Source: Blastococcus sp. HT6-30 (lineage in GTDB: Bacteria > Actinomycetota > Actinomycetes > Mycobacteriales > Geodermatophilaceae). From it: a stretch of 64,000 bases of DNA. Of the stretch, positions 44,270 through 53,479 are shown one piece after another. The first letter of the stretch is position 1; each line of letters starts with the position of its first letter. The stretch lies in NCBI RefSeq assembly GCF_039729015.1, contig NZ_CP155792.1, positions 330,001 to 394,000 on the forward strand, given 5' to 3'. A program made the position numbers and the translations under genes. Below the pieces are notes generated by a model, which worked only from the letters and a program-made list of their open reading frames with translations, had not been told where the DNA came from and did no database searches.

Positions 44270-45229
44270 TCAACCCTGGCCGGGGACCCAGCCCTCCACG
44301 AACGCGGCCAGCCGGCGGTGCACGGCCCCGCCGGCGCGGCCGAGGGCCAGCAGGGCGGCGCGGTCCAGCGGTACCCGGACGGTGCGTCGGTCGCCGGCCC
44401 GGGTGCCGACGGCGTGACCCGCGGCGACGAGCTCGGGCCAGGGCCGGGAGAGCTGGGCGCGGACCCGATCCAGCGCCGCGGTCGTCGGGCCCGCGTTGCC
44501 CTCGACCATCGCCGTCACGAGACCGGGGTCGCTGCCGATCACCCGGGTCCCGTCGCGGAAGCTGCCGGCGGCGAGCGCCAGCGCGAGCGGTCCGGCATCG
44601 GCGGCCGCGGCGGCGAGGGCGGCGGCCAGCAGGTGCGGGACGTGGCTGATGGCGGCGACGGCGTCGTCGTGCTCGGCGGCGGTGACCGGCACGACCTCCG
44701 CGCCCACCGCGAGCGCCACCTCGGCCACCCGGAGCCATCGCGGCAGCTCCGTCTCCGGCTCCAGGCAGAGCGCCCAGCGGGCGCCGGTGAACAGCCCGGG
44801 GTCGGTGGCTCCGTGGCCCGAGCGCTCGGTGCCGCACATGGGGTGCCCGCCGACGAAACGCCGTCCCAGCGCGCCGCCGACGGCGTCGAGCACCGGGACC
44901 TTCACCGAGCCCAGGTCGGTCACCGTCGCGTCGGGGTCGACGGTCAGCCCGTCGAGGGCAGTCGCCATCACCGGGAGCGGCACGGCGAGCACGACGACGC
45001 CGGAGAGCTCGCGGGTGATCCGGACGCCCCGTGCGGCCGCCGCCTCCCGGGCGGCCGGGTCCACGTCCCAGCCGGACACCGGGCGCCCCGCGGCCGCCAG
45101 CGCGGCGGCCAGCGAGCCACCGAGCTGGCCCAGCCCCACCACGCCGACCGGGGGAGCGGGCATGGTCGGGACCGGGAACGACGGCGCCCCACCGGTGGGT
45201 GGTCCCCCAGGGCGTGCGGCTTCGGCCAT
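44270..45229 (-). CDS. tyrA: Prephenate dehydrogenase
   Basis: 319 residues. NAD-binding motif VGVVGLGQLGGSLAAAL at about 28-44, TDLGSVK, FVGGHPMCGTERSG (substrate-binding His and prephenate loop), AISHVPHLLAAAL and SFRDGTRVIGSDP. Converts prephenate to 4-hydroxyphenylpyruvate for tyrosine synthesis. No ACT domain, so feedback inhibition would have to act differently from Bacillus-type enzymes. Its ATG shares the sequence CATG with the divergent small frame. Confidence 0.9.
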   Translation of the reverse strand: MAEAARPGGPPTGGAPSFPVPTMPAPPVGVVGLGQLGGSLAAALAAAGRPVSGWDVDPAAREAAAARGVRITRELSGVVVLAVPLPVMATALDGLTVDPDATVTDLGSVKVPVLDAVGGALGRRFVGGHPMCGTERSGHGATDPGLFTGARWALCLEPETELPRWLRVAEVALAVGAEVVPVTAAEHDDAVAAISHVPHLLAAALAAAAADAGPLALALAAGSFRDGTRVIGSDPGLVTAMVEGNAGPTTAALDRVRAQLSRPWPELVAAGHAVGTRAGDRRTVRVPLDRAALLALGRAGGAVHRRLAAFVEGWVPGQG

Positions 45230-45422
45230 GATCAGAGGCTATGACGCCGACCTGCCCGCTCCTGCCGCCCTCCGCGCCATGGCGCCCCGCTCGCTCCTGC
45301 TCACCCCGGAGCTCGCCGAGTGCGTCCGCGTCTCCTCCGACGCGGTCGACGACGTGATGGCCGTCCTGCGGGACCGGCCGGTGGAGGAGACCTCCGGCCC
45401 GACTCTGCTACGCGAGCGATGA
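45228..45422 (+). CDS. Small conserved-looking open frame upstream of the tadA-associated gene
   Basis: 64 residues from ATG 45228, or 47 from ATG 45279. Its stop overlaps the next ATG as ATGA, the arrangement used throughout this genome for coupled genes, and the composition (LLLTPELAECVRVSSDAVDDVMAVL) is that of a small helical protein. Its first ATG overlaps the tyrA start in the opposite direction, which makes the internal ATG somewhat more likely. I do not recognise the product. Confidence 0.4.
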   Translation: MIRGYDADLPAPAALRAMAPRSLLLTPELAECVRVSSDAVDDVMAVLRDRPVEETSGPTLLRER

Positions 45423-45922
45423 GCGAGGGCGCAGGAATGGGCCCGGCCAGCTACGCGGTGCGGGTCGCCCGCGTCGGCTCCCGGTGGAGGGTGGATCTGC
45501 TCGCCGCCGACGCCGGTGACGAGCTGCCGGTGCTCGAGCGGGCGCTGGGGGAGCCCGGCGCCGGGGGCTGGCCGCCGCCGTTCGTGCTCGTCGTCGACTC
45601 GCGGCTGTACTTCGTGGCGCTGCGGCACGGTCCCGGCGGCATGGTGCGGGTGCTGATCTCCGACGCGACGATGCTCGAGTGGGTGCTCGCCGCCGAGGTG
45701 GTGGAGCGCTACGGCATCGGCGTCGACACCGAGGGCGCCTTCGACGACGACGAGACCGGCTGGCCCGGCGGCGACCTCGACCTGTTCGCCGACGACGGGC
45801 TGCCGGCCGAGGAGCTGAGGCCGATCGTGACCGCTGACGACCTGTGGGCCAACGAGATGGTGGCCCGGATCGCCACCCGGCTGGGCTTCGCCGACGAGCT
45901 GGCCGCGGCGGTGACCCCGTGA
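45419..45922 (+). CDS. tRNA adenosine deaminase-associated protein
   Basis: 167 residues. This actinobacterial family sits beside tadA: SYAVRVARVGSRWRVDLL, FVLVVDSRLYFVALRHGPGGMVRVLISDATMLEWVLA, and an acidic stretch DDDETGWPGGDLDLFADDG. No catalytic motif is evident. ATG 45437 is an alternative start. Its GTGA overlap joins it to the HAD gene. Confidence 0.8.
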   Translation: MSEGAGMGPASYAVRVARVGSRWRVDLLAADAGDELPVLERALGEPGAGGWPPPFVLVVDSRLYFVALRHGPGGMVRVLISDATMLEWVLAAEVVERYGIGVDTEGAFDDDETGWPGGDLDLFADDGLPAEELRPIVTADDLWANEMVARIATRLGFADELAAAVTP

Positions 45923-46566
45923 CGGTCTCGGCGGTGGTGTTCGACCTGGGCGGCGTGATCACCGAGAGCCCGATGCACGCCTTCGCCGCCTACGAGCGGG
46001 AGGCCGGGCTGCCCGAGGGGCTCATCCGGCAGCTGAACTCCACCGATCCCGACACGAACGCCTGGGCGCGGTACGAGCGCAACGAGCTCGACGTCGCCGG
46101 GTTCTCCGCCGCATTCGAGGCCGAGGCCGCCGCGCTGGGTCACCGGATCGACGCGTCCCGCGTGCTCGCCGGGCTGCGGGGTGAGCTGCGCCCGGCGATG
46201 GTCGAGGCGGTGCGCCGGCTGCGGGAGGCCGGGCTGCCCGTGGGCCTGCTGTCGAACAACGTGGCGCCGATGGAGCGGACCGGACCGCTGGGCGACCTGC
46301 TCGGCCTGTTCGACACGGTCGTCGAGTCGTCGGTCGAGGGCGTGCGGAAGCCGGAGCCGGAGATCTACCGGCGGGCGCTGGACCGGCTGTCCGACGCCGT
46401 GGGCCGCCGGATCGAGGCGACCGACTGCGCCTACCTCGACGACCTGGGCATCAACCTCAAGCCGGCCCGGGCCCTGGGCTTCGCGACCATCAAGGTCGTC
46501 GACCCGGCCGCTGCACTGTCCGAGCTGTCCGAGCTGGTCGGCTTCCCCCTGGACGGGGCCGCGTGA
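45919..46566 (+). CDS. HAD-superfamily hydrolase (HAD-IA)
   Basis: 215 residues. Motif I VVFDLGGVITE (D9), motif II GLLSNNV, motif III and IV KPEPEIYRRAL and CAYLDDLGINLKPARALG. Similar to the HAD domain of epoxide-hydrolase/acyl-CoA-dehydrogenase-associated phosphatases. Substrate unknown. Followed by two back-to-back hairpins. Confidence 0.85.
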   Translation: MTVSAVVFDLGGVITESPMHAFAAYEREAGLPEGLIRQLNSTDPDTNAWARYERNELDVAGFSAAFEAEAAALGHRIDASRVLAGLRGELRPAMVEAVRRLREAGLPVGLLSNNVAPMERTGPLGDLLGLFDTVVESSVEGVRKPEPEIYRRALDRLSDAVGRRIEATDCAYLDDLGINLKPARALGFATIKVVDPAAALSELSELVGFPLDGAA

Positions 46567-46569
46567 GCC

Positions 46570-46593
46570 GGGCCGGGGAGTCGTCCCCGGCCC
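46570..46593 (+). terminator. First of two abutting hairpins after the HAD gene
   Basis: Perfect 10-bp stem GGGCCGGGGA / TCCCCGGCCC with a GTCG loop, starting four bases after the stop codon. Confidence 0.7.
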
Positions 46594-46631
46594 GGTCGGT
46601 CTCTGCTTCCCAGGGGAAGCAGAGACCGACC
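46594..46631 (+). terminator. Second abutting hairpin, upstream of tadA
   Basis: GGTCGGTCTCTGCTTCCC and its exact complement, separated by two bases, start with no gap after the first hairpin and end 18 bases before the tadA GTG. Confidence 0.7.
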
Positions 46632-46648
46632 GCCCGCGGAGGTACCCG

Positions 46649-47113
46649 GTGACCCCCGACCTCGACGCCACCATGGGGCGGGCGCTCGAGCTGGCGGCCG
46701 CCGCGGAGGAGTGGGGCGACACGCCCATCGGCGCCGTCGTCCTAGGGCCCGGCGGCGCGGTGCTCGCCGAGGCGGCCAACGAGCGGGAGAAGCGGGGCGA
46801 CCCGACGGCGCACGCCGAGGTGCTCGCGCTGCGCGCCGCGGCGGCCGTGCACGGCGACGGCTGGCGGCTCGCCGGCTGCACGCTGGTGGTCACGCTCGAG
46901 CCCTGCACGATGTGCGCCGGGGCGAGCGTGCTGTCGCGGGTCGACCGGGTGGTCTACGGCGCGGACGACCCCAAGGCCGGGGCGGCCGGATCGCTGTGGG
47001 ACGTGGTCCGCGACCGGCGGCTGAACCACCGGCCCGAGGTCACCGGCGGCGTCCGAGCCGAGGAGTGCGGCGCGCTGCTACGTGCCTTCTTCCGCCGTCA
47101 GCGGGGCCTGTAG
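46649..47113 (+). CDS. tadA: tRNA-specific adenosine deaminase
   Basis: 154 residues from GTG 46649 with GCGGAGGT upstream. Zinc deaminase motifs: H55-A-E57 in DPTAHAEVLALR and P85-C86-x2-C89 in EPCTMCAGA. Deaminates A34 of tRNA-Arg(ACG) to inosine, allowing one tRNA to read CGU, CGC and CGA. The tRNA-Arg(ACG) gene is in this same window at 10958. Confidence 0.92.
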   Translation: MTPDLDATMGRALELAAAAEEWGDTPIGAVVLGPGGAVLAEAANEREKRGDPTAHAEVLALRAAAAVHGDGWRLAGCTLVVTLEPCTMCAGASVLSRVDRVVYGADDPKAGAAGSLWDVVRDRRLNHRPEVTGGVRAEECGALLRAFFRRQRGL

Positions 47114-47123
47114 TCTCTTCGGC

Positions 47124-47211
47124 GGTGGCGTGTCCGAGCGGCCGAAGGAGCACGCCTCGAAAGCGTGTGAGGTGCAAGCCTCCGTGGGTTCAAATCCCAC
47201 CGCCACCGCCA
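47124..47211 (+). tRNA. tRNA-Ser(CGA), CCA encoded
   Basis: Acceptor GGTGGCG/CGCCACC, anticodon loop CTCGAAA, long variable arm GAGGTGCAAGCCTC, T arm GTGGGTTCAAATCCCAC, discriminator G followed by CCA. Confidence 0.94.
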
Positions 47212-47292
47212 GCCAGCCAGCAGTTCCGACGGCGGCGTCCGCACGGGTTCCCGGACCCGGTGGGCGCCGCCGTCGTCGTCCCGGCGGTCCGC

Positions 47293-48987
47293 TCAGGCGG
47301 GGAAGTCGCTGTCGAGGACCAACTGCCCGTCCCGGACCAGGAACGTGAACACGTGCGGCCCGGTCTCGCGGCGGCCGTCGGCGAAGCGGAGCTCCATGGT
47401 GGCCGCCGCGGTCGTCTGCCCGTCCGCCGCCCGGATGTCGCTCAGGCGCACGTCCTCGAACTGGTTCCAGTAGCGGATGTAGCCGTCCCGGCTGATGTTC
47501 GCCCGCAGCGTCGGGCCGGTGAGCTCCCACGCCTGCGCCGGATCACGGATGACCAGCCGGTGGTAGTCCCGCACGAAGTTCCGGATGTTCTGCTCGGACA
47601 GCGGGTCGCCGCGGTCCTCGCCGTCGCCGTCGCCCGCCTCGTCCCCGTTCTCCTCCTCGTTCCCGGTCCCGTTCCCCTCGTCGTCGCCACCGTCGCCGTC
47701 CTCCGGGTCCTCGTCCGGCGGGGGGACGACGGGGGCCGCGGGTTCCTCCTGCACCGGCTGCGTGGGCGCCGGCTCCTCGCTGGAGGCGGGCGCCTCGGAC
47801 GTCCCCGTCGTGGAGGACGCCGCCGTGTCGTCGGGGTCGAGGCCGCCCGAGGTGCCCAGCCACAGTCCGAGCACGCCCAGCAGCACGACGGCGAGGACCC
47901 CGACGGTGACCCACGCACCCCGGCGTCGGCGCCCGGTCGGTGCGGAGGTGGGAGCGGACGCAGATGCGGGGGGAGCCCCTGCGGCAGCGGCAGCGGCCTC
48001 GGCCGCGGGCGGGACCGGGGCGGGCGTGGGTGGGCCGGCGGATCCCTGCGGAGGGGTGGCGGCGAACACCGCCGTGCCGGCGGGCCCGGACGACGGCCGC
48101 AGGTCCGTGCGGGCCAGCAGCACCGTCGTCGGGTCGCCGTCCCGGCCGGCGGCCAGCCGGGCCAGCTCGTCGCGCACCTCGGTCATCGGTGGCCGCGCGG
48201 TGGGGTCCTCGGCGAGCATCCGCAGCAGTGGCTCGGTGAGCGCCCCGGCGCGGAGCGGAGGCGTGATCCGCCCCGCGGCGACCCGGTGCAGCATGCCGAG
48301 CGCGTTGTCCTCCATGCCGAACGGGGGCGTGCCCTCGAGGCAGGTGTAGAGCGTGGCCCCGAGGGAGAAGACGTCGCTGGCCTCGGTCATCTCGTGCCCC
48401 TGGGCCACCTCGGGGGCGAGGAACGCCGGGGTGCCCGTGATCTGGCCGGTCTGGGTGAGGGTGACGTCGCCGCGGGCGTGCGAGATGCCGAAGTCGGTGA
48501 TCTTGACCAGACCGGCGACGCGGCCGCCCTGCCCGATGAGGATGTTGGCCGGCTTCACGTCCCGGTGGACGATCCCGGCCGCGTGCGTGGCCGCCAGCGC
48601 GTCGGCGACCTGCGCCCCGATCTGCGCGACCAGGCCTGCCTGCAGGACGCCCTCGGTGCCGAGCACCTCCGCGAGGCTGCGCGAGGGCAGGTACTCCATC
48701 ACCAGCCAGGGCGCCCCGCCCTCCAGGGCGACGTCGTACACCGAGATCGCGTGCGGGTGGCTCAGCCGGGCGGCGATGCGACCCTCGCGCAGCGCCCGCT
48801 GGCGCTGCTCGTCGATCTGCTTGTCGTCGGCTCCCAGCGGCGAGAGCACTTGCTTGACCGCGACCTGCCTGCCCAGCAGCTCGTCGCGCGCGAGCCAGAC
48901 GGTGCCCATCCCCCCGCCGCCGATCTGGGACTCCAGCCGGTAGCGGCCGGCGACGAGCCGGCCGGGCCCGGTGACGGGACGGGTCAT
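47293..48987 (-). CDS. PknB-type Ser/Thr protein kinase with extracellular sensor domain
   Basis: 564 residues. Kinase domain about 16-280: GGGGMGTVWLA (P-loop), K45, HRDVKPAN with D143, DFG at 165-167, GTPAFLAPE. A Pro/Ala-rich juxtamembrane segment, one helix (about 358-378), an acidic Glu/Asp/Gly-rich linker and a final domain of about 110 residues follow. That domain (LSEQNIRNFVRDYHRLV to VFTFLVRDGQLVLDSDF) looks like an NTF2/SnoaL-type fold. No PASTA repeats. The extracellular domain probably senses a ligand. Likely cotranscribed with the small gene upstream (19 bases apart). Confidence 0.9.
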   Translation of the reverse strand: MTRPVTGPGRLVAGRYRLESQIGGGGMGTVWLARDELLGRQVAVKQVLSPLGADDKQIDEQRQRALREGRIAARLSHPHAISVYDVALEGGAPWLVMEYLPSRSLAEVLGTEGVLQAGLVAQIGAQVADALAATHAAGIVHRDVKPANILIGQGGRVAGLVKITDFGISHARGDVTLTQTGQITGTPAFLAPEVAQGHEMTEASDVFSLGATLYTCLEGTPPFGMEDNALGMLHRVAAGRITPPLRAGALTEPLLRMLAEDPTARPPMTEVRDELARLAAGRDGDPTTVLLARTDLRPSSGPAGTAVFAATPPQGSAGPPTPAPVPPAAEAAAAAAGAPPASASAPTSAPTGRRRRGAWVTVGVLAVVLLGVLGLWLGTSGGLDPDDTAASSTTGTSEAPASSEEPAPTQPVQEEPAAPVVPPPDEDPEDGDGGDDEGNGTGNEEENGDEAGDGDGEDRGDPLSEQNIRNFVRDYHRLVIRDPAQAWELTGPTLRANISRDGYIRYWNQFEDVRLSDIRAADGQTTAAATMELRFADGRRETGPHVFTFLVRDGQLVLDSDFPA

Positions 48988-49006
48988 CGGCGGGCGGGTG
49001 GCGGGC

Positions 49007-49354
49007 TCAGACGGTGGAGGGCACGCCGTACCGGCGTGCGTACTCCTCGCGCGCCCCCTCGGGCAGGGCGTCGTAGAGCTCGCCGAGCTCCGTGTGCGCC
49101 CCGGGGTCGAGGTCGTCGAAGATCCGCTGCCACGTGGGCGGGTCGTCGTAGCTGCGTGTCAGCAGCAGTTCCCAGGCCTGCGCCTGGCGGTCGCGCTTGC
49201 TGCGCTCGGCGACGAACTCGGACAGGTACCGGTCCTTCGCCGCCGTCTTCTCCGCGGCGGTGGCGCCGGCCGGCAGCTCGCCGGCGTCGCCCCCCTTGAG
49301 CACGCCGACGATCGCATCGACGACGTCCGGCCGTACCTCGCCGTGCTCACCCAT
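49007..49354 (-). CDS. Small hypothetical protein upstream of the Ser/Thr kinase
   Basis: 115 residues, acidic and helical, rich in Glu/Ala/Arg, without a signal peptide or membrane segment. Features: VVDAIVGVLKGGDAGELPAG and SYDDPPTWQRIFDDLDPG. Family not recognised. Its position suggests cotranscription with the kinase; it contains several Thr/Ser that could be substrates. Confidence 0.65.
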   Translation of the reverse strand: MGEHGEVRPDVVDAIVGVLKGGDAGELPAGATAAEKTAAKDRYLSEFVAERSKRDRQAQAWELLLTRSYDDPPTWQRIFDDLDPGAHTELGELYDALPEGAREEYARRYGVPSTV

Positions 49355-49517
49355 GTCCTGCGCCTCCTCGCCTCGGCCCGCAGTTCCGAGCTCTTCCCCG
49401 CCGGACGTCCGGCGAACCGCTCTGGGGTGCAGGATGCCGCACGAAGCGTCGGACGGCCCGTCCGGTGGTGTCCCGGCGACCGCCGCACGGGCGCCCGGTA
49501 CGATCGCTGCCGTACCT

Positions 49518-49602
49518 GGAGGATTCGCCTAGTGGCCTATGGCGCTCGCTTGGAAAGCGGGTTGGGGGCAACCCCTCGGGAGTTCGAATCTCCCATCCTC
49601 CG
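49518..49602 (+). tRNA. tRNA-Ser(GGA)
   Basis: 85 bases. Acceptor GGAGGAT/ATCCTCC, anticodon loop CTTGGAAAG region giving GGA, long variable arm, T arm GGGAGTTCGAATCTCCC. No encoded CCA. Confidence 0.94.
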
Positions 49603-49610
49603 CAGTACGG

Positions 49611-49640
49611 ACGGGCCCCGGTGCATGCACCGGGGCCCGT
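49611..49640. terminator. Perfect 30-bp palindrome after tRNA-Ser(GGA)
   Basis: ACGGGCCCCGGTGCA followed by its exact complement. Serves the tRNA and, from the other side, the EamA gene whose stop is at 49662. Confidence 0.75.
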
Positions 49641-49661
49641 CGCATCCGCGGGCCCGCCCGG

Positions 49662-50627
49662 TCAGGTGCCGGAAGTCGGCGGAACGGGGGCCGGACGCTG
49701 CAGGCGGCGCAGGTACAGGCCCGCGACGGCGGCCAGGACGAGCAGGCCGCCGGCCAGTGCCGCCGGCGCCAGGCGCTCCCCCAGCAGCAGGGCGGCGAGT
49801 GCGGTCGCCGTCAGCGGCTCCAGCAAGGTGACGATGGACGCCACCGCCCCCGGCACCGTGCGCAGCCCCGCGAAGAACATCGCGTAGGCGGCCGCGCTGG
49901 GGACGACGCCCAGGTACAGCAGCACGCCGAGGGCGACCGGGTCGGTGGTGAACCGCAGGCCGGCGGCCAGCGCCACGGGGGTGAGCAGCAGCGCCCCGCC
50001 GGCGAAGCCGACGAGCGTCACCGGGACCCCGGCGGGCACGCCGGCGCCGGCGAGCGTGACGACGGTGTAGCCGAGGGCCGAGCCGACCGCCAGGAGGGCG
50101 CCGAGCACGACGGCGGAGCCGGTGTCGGCGCCGGCCGAGACGCCGACGAGCAGCACCAGCCCGACGAGGGCCACGACCAGCGCGACGGCGGTGGTCCGGT
50201 CGGGCCGGCCGTGACCCAGCAGGGCGGCGCCTACGGCGATCAGGAGCGGCGCGAGGCCCAGCGCCACGAGAGTGGCGATGCTGACCCCGCTCGTCGCGAC
50301 CGCGGCGAAGTAGGCCAGCTGGTAGACGGCCAGCCCGGCGCCGACCATGAGCAGGCGGACGACGGTGCCGCGGGTGACCGCCGGAGCGGGCCGGGACCGG
50401 CGCCGGGTGGACGCCCAGACGGTGAGGAGGACCACCGCGCCGATGGCCATCCGATGCCAGGCGATGTCCAGCGGGCCGAGATCGCTGTGCCGGGCGACCA
50501 CCGCGCCGCTGAGGCCGGAGGTGCCCCAGCAGAGGGCGGCGATCACGACGAGGGGAAAGCCCCGGCGGGCGGCGGCGGGCATGGCGTGCGTCCGCTCGCC
50601 GTTCGCGGTGAGTTCGGGCGTGGACAT
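49662..50627 (-). CDS. EamA/DMT-family transporter
   Basis: 321 residues from ATG 50627 (CTGGAG upstream); GTG 50666 is possible. Ten hydrophobic segments arranged as two EamA repeats: FPLVVIAALCWGTSGLSGAV begins the first and VLGALLAVGSALGYTVVTLA the second, ending SIVTLLEPLTATALAALLLGERL. Drug/metabolite exporter family, substrate unknown. Confidence 0.85.
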   Translation of the reverse strand: MSTPELTANGERTHAMPAAARRGFPLVVIAALCWGTSGLSGAVVARHSDLGPLDIAWHRMAIGAVVLLTVWASTRRRSRPAPAVTRGTVVRLLMVGAGLAVYQLAYFAAVATSGVSIATLVALGLAPLLIAVGAALLGHGRPDRTTAVALVVALVGLVLLVGVSAGADTGSAVVLGALLAVGSALGYTVVTLAGAGVPAGVPVTLVGFAGGALLLTPVALAAGLRFTTDPVALGVLLYLGVVPSAAAYAMFFAGLRTVPGAVASIVTLLEPLTATALAALLLGERLAPAALAGGLLVLAAVAGLYLRRLQRPAPVPPTSGT

Positions 50628-50817
50628 GACGCTCCAGGTGCCGGATCCGGTCGGGGGGCTCGTCACGGAGCGCGGCGCACGGCCCCGCCGGTCGGGGGGT
50701 GCACGGATCGCTCCGGGTCAGGACCGGGGCGGGGGGAGCACGAGACGGAGGCGGGGCGTCACGGACAGGAGCCTAGCGGGGCTCGGCGCCCCGGCTGAGC
50801 CGCGTGCTCTACAGTGG

Positions 50818-50912
50818 CTCCCGACCCCTCGTGTGGCGTCACCCTGTGAACCTCCCCAGGGCCGGAAGGCAGCAAGGATAAGCGGGCTCTGGCGGGTGCG
50901 CGAGGGGTCCTT
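50818..50912 (+). ncRNA. ffs: Small SRP (4.5S) RNA
   Basis: The universally conserved apical part CCGGAAGGCAGCAAGG with GTGAACC before it is present, and the ends pair (GACCCCTCG with CGAGGGGTC). The short bacterial form without an Alu domain. Lies upstream of dnaX as in many actinobacteria. Ends are approximate. Confidence 0.93.
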
Positions 50913-51084
50913 TGCATGCTTCCCACGGTGCCTCGGACCGCACCGCGGGCCAGGTGCCGTTCCCCTGGCGTGCGGAGCCGCTGCCCATGTCCGGGCGGGG
51001 AGCCCTCCGGGCCCCGCGACCCGGTCCACGACCGCGGTCACCTGCGTGCGCCGCCCTGTCGGCGTCGGGACGTAACCTGCCCAC

Positions 51085-53427
51085 GTGGCTCTGGCGCTCT
51101 ACCGCAAGTACCGCCCGGCGACCTTCGCCGAGGTGGTCGGGCAGGAGCACGTCACCACGCCGCTGATGAACGCGGTCGACGGCGGGCGGATCAACCACGC
51201 CTACCTGTTCAGCGGCCCCCGCGGCTGCGGCAAGACCTCGTCGGCGCGCATCCTGGCCCGCTCGCTGAACTGCGTGCAGGGCCCGACGTCCACGCCGTGC
51301 GGGGTCTGCGAGTCCTGCGTCGCGCTGGCGCCCGACGGTCCCGGCTCGCTGGACGTCATGGAGATCGACGCGGCCAGTCACGGTGGCGTCGACGACGCCC
51401 GCGACCTCCGCGAGCGCGCCTTCTTCGCCCCGGTGAACAGCCGTTACAAGGTCTACATCGTCGACGAGGCGCACATGGTCACCACGCAGGGCTTCAACGC
51501 CCTGCTCAAGGTGGTCGAGGAGCCGCCGGACTTCCTGGTCTTCGTCTTCGCCACGACCGAGCCGGAGAAGGTCCTCCCGACCATCCGCTCGCGCACCCAC
51601 CACTACCCGTTCCGGCTGGTGCCGCCGACCACGCTGCGCGGCCTGCTGGAGAGGACCTGCGCGGCCGAGGGGGTGACGGTCGAGCCCACCGTCTACCCGC
51701 TGGTGGTCCGCGCCGGCGGCGGCTCGGTCCGCGACTCGCTGTCCATCCTCGACCAGCTCCTGGCCGGCGCCGGTCCGGAGGGCGTGACCTACCGGAGCGC
51801 GGTCGGCCTGCTCGGCGTCACCGACGACGCACTGCTCGACGAGACGATCGACGCCCTCGCCGCCTCGGACGCGCCCGGTGTCTTCCGCGCCGTCGACCGC
51901 GTGGTCGAGGCCGGGCACGACCCGCGCCGCTTCGCCACCGACCTGCTCGACCGGCTGCGCGACCTGATCGTCCTCGACGCCGTGCCCGACGCCGGTGGCA
52001 ACGGGCTGCTCGACTGCCCACCCGACCGGCTGGACCTGATGAACCAGCAGGCCCAGGCGCTCGGCTCGGCCACCTTGTCCCGCATGGCCGACACGGTGCA
52101 CGAGGGCCTCGCCGAGATGCGCGGGACGACGGCACCGCGGCTGCTGCTGGAGCTGGTGTGTGCCCGCATGCTGCTGCCGGCCACCGACGGCTCGGCCGCC
52201 GCGACCCTGCAGCGCCTCGAACGGCTCGAGCGCCGGATGTCGATCGCCGGCGAGTACGCTGGCCGCCCCGCCGCGGAGGTCGGGCACCGGGAGACCGCAG
52301 TTCCCGAGGCGCCCCGCGACTCGGCGCCCGCCGCCACCGGCCCGAGCCCCGACGGCCCGGCCTCCGGGCCCCGGCGGGAGTTCGTCCGCAGGTCGCAGGC
52401 CCAGCAGCAGCCCGCGGCCCAGCCGGTCGCCCCCGCCACGCCCCGGGGGCCGAGCGCCGACCGACCGCCCGCCCCCGCCGCACCCGCACCGGAGCCCGGC
52501 GCACCCGCGCCGGCTGTACCTGCGCCCGCGGCCGCTCCCGCGCCGGCCGCGTCGGGGGACGGCTGGCCGGAGGCCGCACGGCCGGGAAGCCGGCCTCGTC
52601 CCGCAGCCGCCGCCCCCGTGGGCGACGACTGGCCGGAGACGGCCCAGCCGGGCAGCCGGCCGCGCAGCGGGGCGCCGGCCGCTCCCGCAGCGCGCGCCAC
52701 CGAGCCGGCTCCGGCCCGGCGTGTCCGGGTGACGGCGGAGGAGCCGGACATCCCGCTGCCGCCCGAGCCCACCGACGACGAGGACTGGCCGCACCCGTCG
52801 CAGCCCGCCGCCGTGCAGGCCGCGGCCGCGCGGGTCGAGCAGCCGCGCCCACCGGCGTCCCCGCCGCGCGCGGCCGCCGAGTCCTCGCCCGCACCGCGGG
52901 GCGGCGAGCCGACGCCGGTCGTGTCGGCCAACCCGCCGGAGACCGCGTCCGACGGCGAGCTGACCACCACCGACGTCCGCCGGGTGTGGCCGGAGCTGCT
53001 CGCCGTGGTCAAGAAGCAGAAGCGGACCACCGAGGCGCTGCTGAAGAACGCCCAGGTGCACCAGCTGGCCAACGGCGTCCTGACGCTGTCCACGTCCTCG
53101 CCGGCGCTGGCGCGGCGGCTGGGTGACGACCTGAACAAAGACGTCCTCCGCGAGGCGCTCAACGAGCTGCTGGGCGTGCGCTGGCGGGTCGACGCCGTCG
53201 TCGAGGGAGCCGGCCTGGCGGCCGGTGCAGCGCGGAACGCGGCACCGGAGGCGGCGCGCGAGGCGGCGCGGGCGGCCGAGGCCGCCGAGGCGCAGGAGCT
53301 GATGGCCGAGCGCGCGGCGGAGACCTCCACCGGCGGCGACCGCGAGCCCGAGCCGGCCGTCGACCAGGAGCAGGCGGCGCTGCAGCTGCTGCGCGCCCAG
53401 CTCGGTGCCCGTCCGGTCGACAGCTGA
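51085..53427 (+). CDS. dnaX: DNA polymerase III subunits gamma and tau
   Basis: 780 residues from GTG 51085. AAA+ clamp-loader ATPase: GPRGCGK50-TSS Walker A, zinc-binding Cys at 63, 72, 75 and 78, [25 protein letters not shown] (Walker B) and the sensor region of the [14 protein letters not shown] type. A long Pro/Ala linker of about 200 residues carries three W-P-containing repeats ([37 protein letters not shown]). The C-terminal domain ([24 protein letters not shown]) resembles tau domain V, which contacts the polymerase. Confidence 0.94.
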   Translation: MALALYRKYRPATFAEVVGQEHVTTPLMNAVDGGRINHAYLFSGPRGCGKTSSARILARSLNCVQGPTSTPCGVCESCVALAPDGPGSLDVMEIDAASHGGVDDARDLRERAFFAPVNSRYKVYIVDEAHMVTTQGFNALLKVVEEPPDFLVFVFATTEPEKVLPTIRSRTHHYPFRLVPPTTLRGLLERTCAAEGVTVEPTVYPLVVRAGGGSVRDSLSILDQLLAGAGPEGVTYRSAVGLLGVTDDALLDETIDALAASDAPGVFRAVDRVVEAGHDPRRFATDLLDRLRDLIVLDAVPDAGGNGLLDCPPDRLDLMNQQAQALGSATLSRMADTVHEGLAEMRGTTAPRLLLELVCARMLLPATDGSAAATLQRLERLERRMSIAGEYAGRPAAEVGHRETAVPEAPRDSAPAATGPSPDGPASGPRREFVRRSQAQQQPAAQPVAPATPRGPSADRPPAPAAPAPEPGAPAPAVPAPAAAPAPAASGDGWPEAARPGSRPRPAAAAPVGDDWPETAQPGSRPRSGAPAAPAARATEPAPARRVRVTAEEPDIPLPPEPTDDEDWPHPSQPAAVQAAAARVEQPRPPASPPRAAAESSPAPRGGEPTPVVSANPPETASDGELTTTDVRRVWPELLAVVKKQKRTTEALLKNAQVHQLANGVLTLSTSSPALARRLGDDLNKDVLREALNELLGVRWRVDAVVEGAGLAAGAARNAAPEAAREAARAAEAAEAQELMAERAAETSTGGDREPEPAVDQEQAALQLLRAQLGARPVDS

Positions 53428-53479
53428 CCGGCGGGGCGGCGCGTCCTCACCTGTCGCACTCGCGGCCTACTCTCGTGGC

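Noticed and set aside
49611-49640. Perfect palindromes (also 56464-56501, 11049-11084) as insertion-sequence ends
   Set aside because: Each is a single self-complementary hairpin at a gene end with no transposase or flanking duplication; they fit terminators or mRNA-processing hairpins.
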